DNA of 64,000 nucleotides from Setaria digitata. Its lineage: Eukaryota > Nematoda > Chromadorea > Rhabditida > Setariidae. Positions 63,947-64,000 of this stretch are shown here, one piece after another. The position numbers and the translations under genes are program-made. Where the stretch lies: positions 1 to 64,000 of the forward strand of contig RCAB01000080.1 of assembly GCA_003640385.1 (NCBI GenBank). The letters are read 5' to 3'. Position 1 is the stretch's first letter. Each line of letters begins with the position of its first letter. The notes beneath the pieces are model-generated. The model had not been told where the DNA came from. It was given only the letters and a program-made list of their open reading frames with translations, and searched no databases.

Positions 63947-64000
63947 CTAAATATAGTAGGACTAAAAACACGTCTAAAGTGTTTGTGCTGAAGTGGATGA

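Overview
This window is nuclear DNA from a nematode, most likely a parasitic one of the filarial/spirurid type; that placement is inference. The DNA is AT-rich. Genes are split into many exons by mostly short GT-AG introns, several start codons sit a few bases after a splice acceptor as in spliced-leader trans-splicing, and the proteins match animal families including a complete dystrophin of nematode size. There are no bacterial operons, CRISPR arrays or rRNA/tRNA genes that I can see.

Layout. 1-4924: no supported gene; one stretch near 1.16-2.02 kb on the minus strand reads like decayed or unrecognised coding sequence. 4925-6697 (+): a TPPP/p25-alpha protein, 4 exons, 184 aa. 7907-8806 (-): ribosomal protein eL13, 3 exons, 212 aa. 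9534-14644 (+): a TCF25/NULP1 homologue, 12 exons, 633 aa. 15205-15810 (+): two exons of a small unidentified acidic protein whose joining is unresolved. 17347-18988 (+): RNA polymerase III subunit RPC6 (POLR3F), 4 exons, 293 aa, with its Fe-S cysteines. 18989-22384: long spacer with simple repeats. 22385-59544 (+): dystrophin (dys-1), which I read as 66 exons and 3626 aa (two CH domains, a long spectrin-like rod, WW, EF-like region, ZZ, C-terminal coiled coil). 60395-62375 (+): the first six exons of a DDX27/DRS1 DEAD-box helicase, broken off after motif Ia. 62734-63946 (-): the last three exons of an MFS transporter, which continues beyond the window.

The genes are mostly housekeeping (translation, Pol III transcription, ribosome biogenesis, ribosome quality control) plus the cytoskeletal dystrophin and TPPP, and do not form an obvious pathway. 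For each complete gene the exon lengths sum to a multiple of three and the protein length fits its family, which is the main support for the joined models.

I found no new multi-gene system. The points most worth following are: a perfect 15 x 30-bp tandem array in a dystrophin intron whose every unit carries donor-like and branch-point-like sequence just upstream of the next exon; a GC-AG intron and a candidate poison exon in the same gene; and the antisense MFS gene lying where the rest of the DDX27 helicase should follow.
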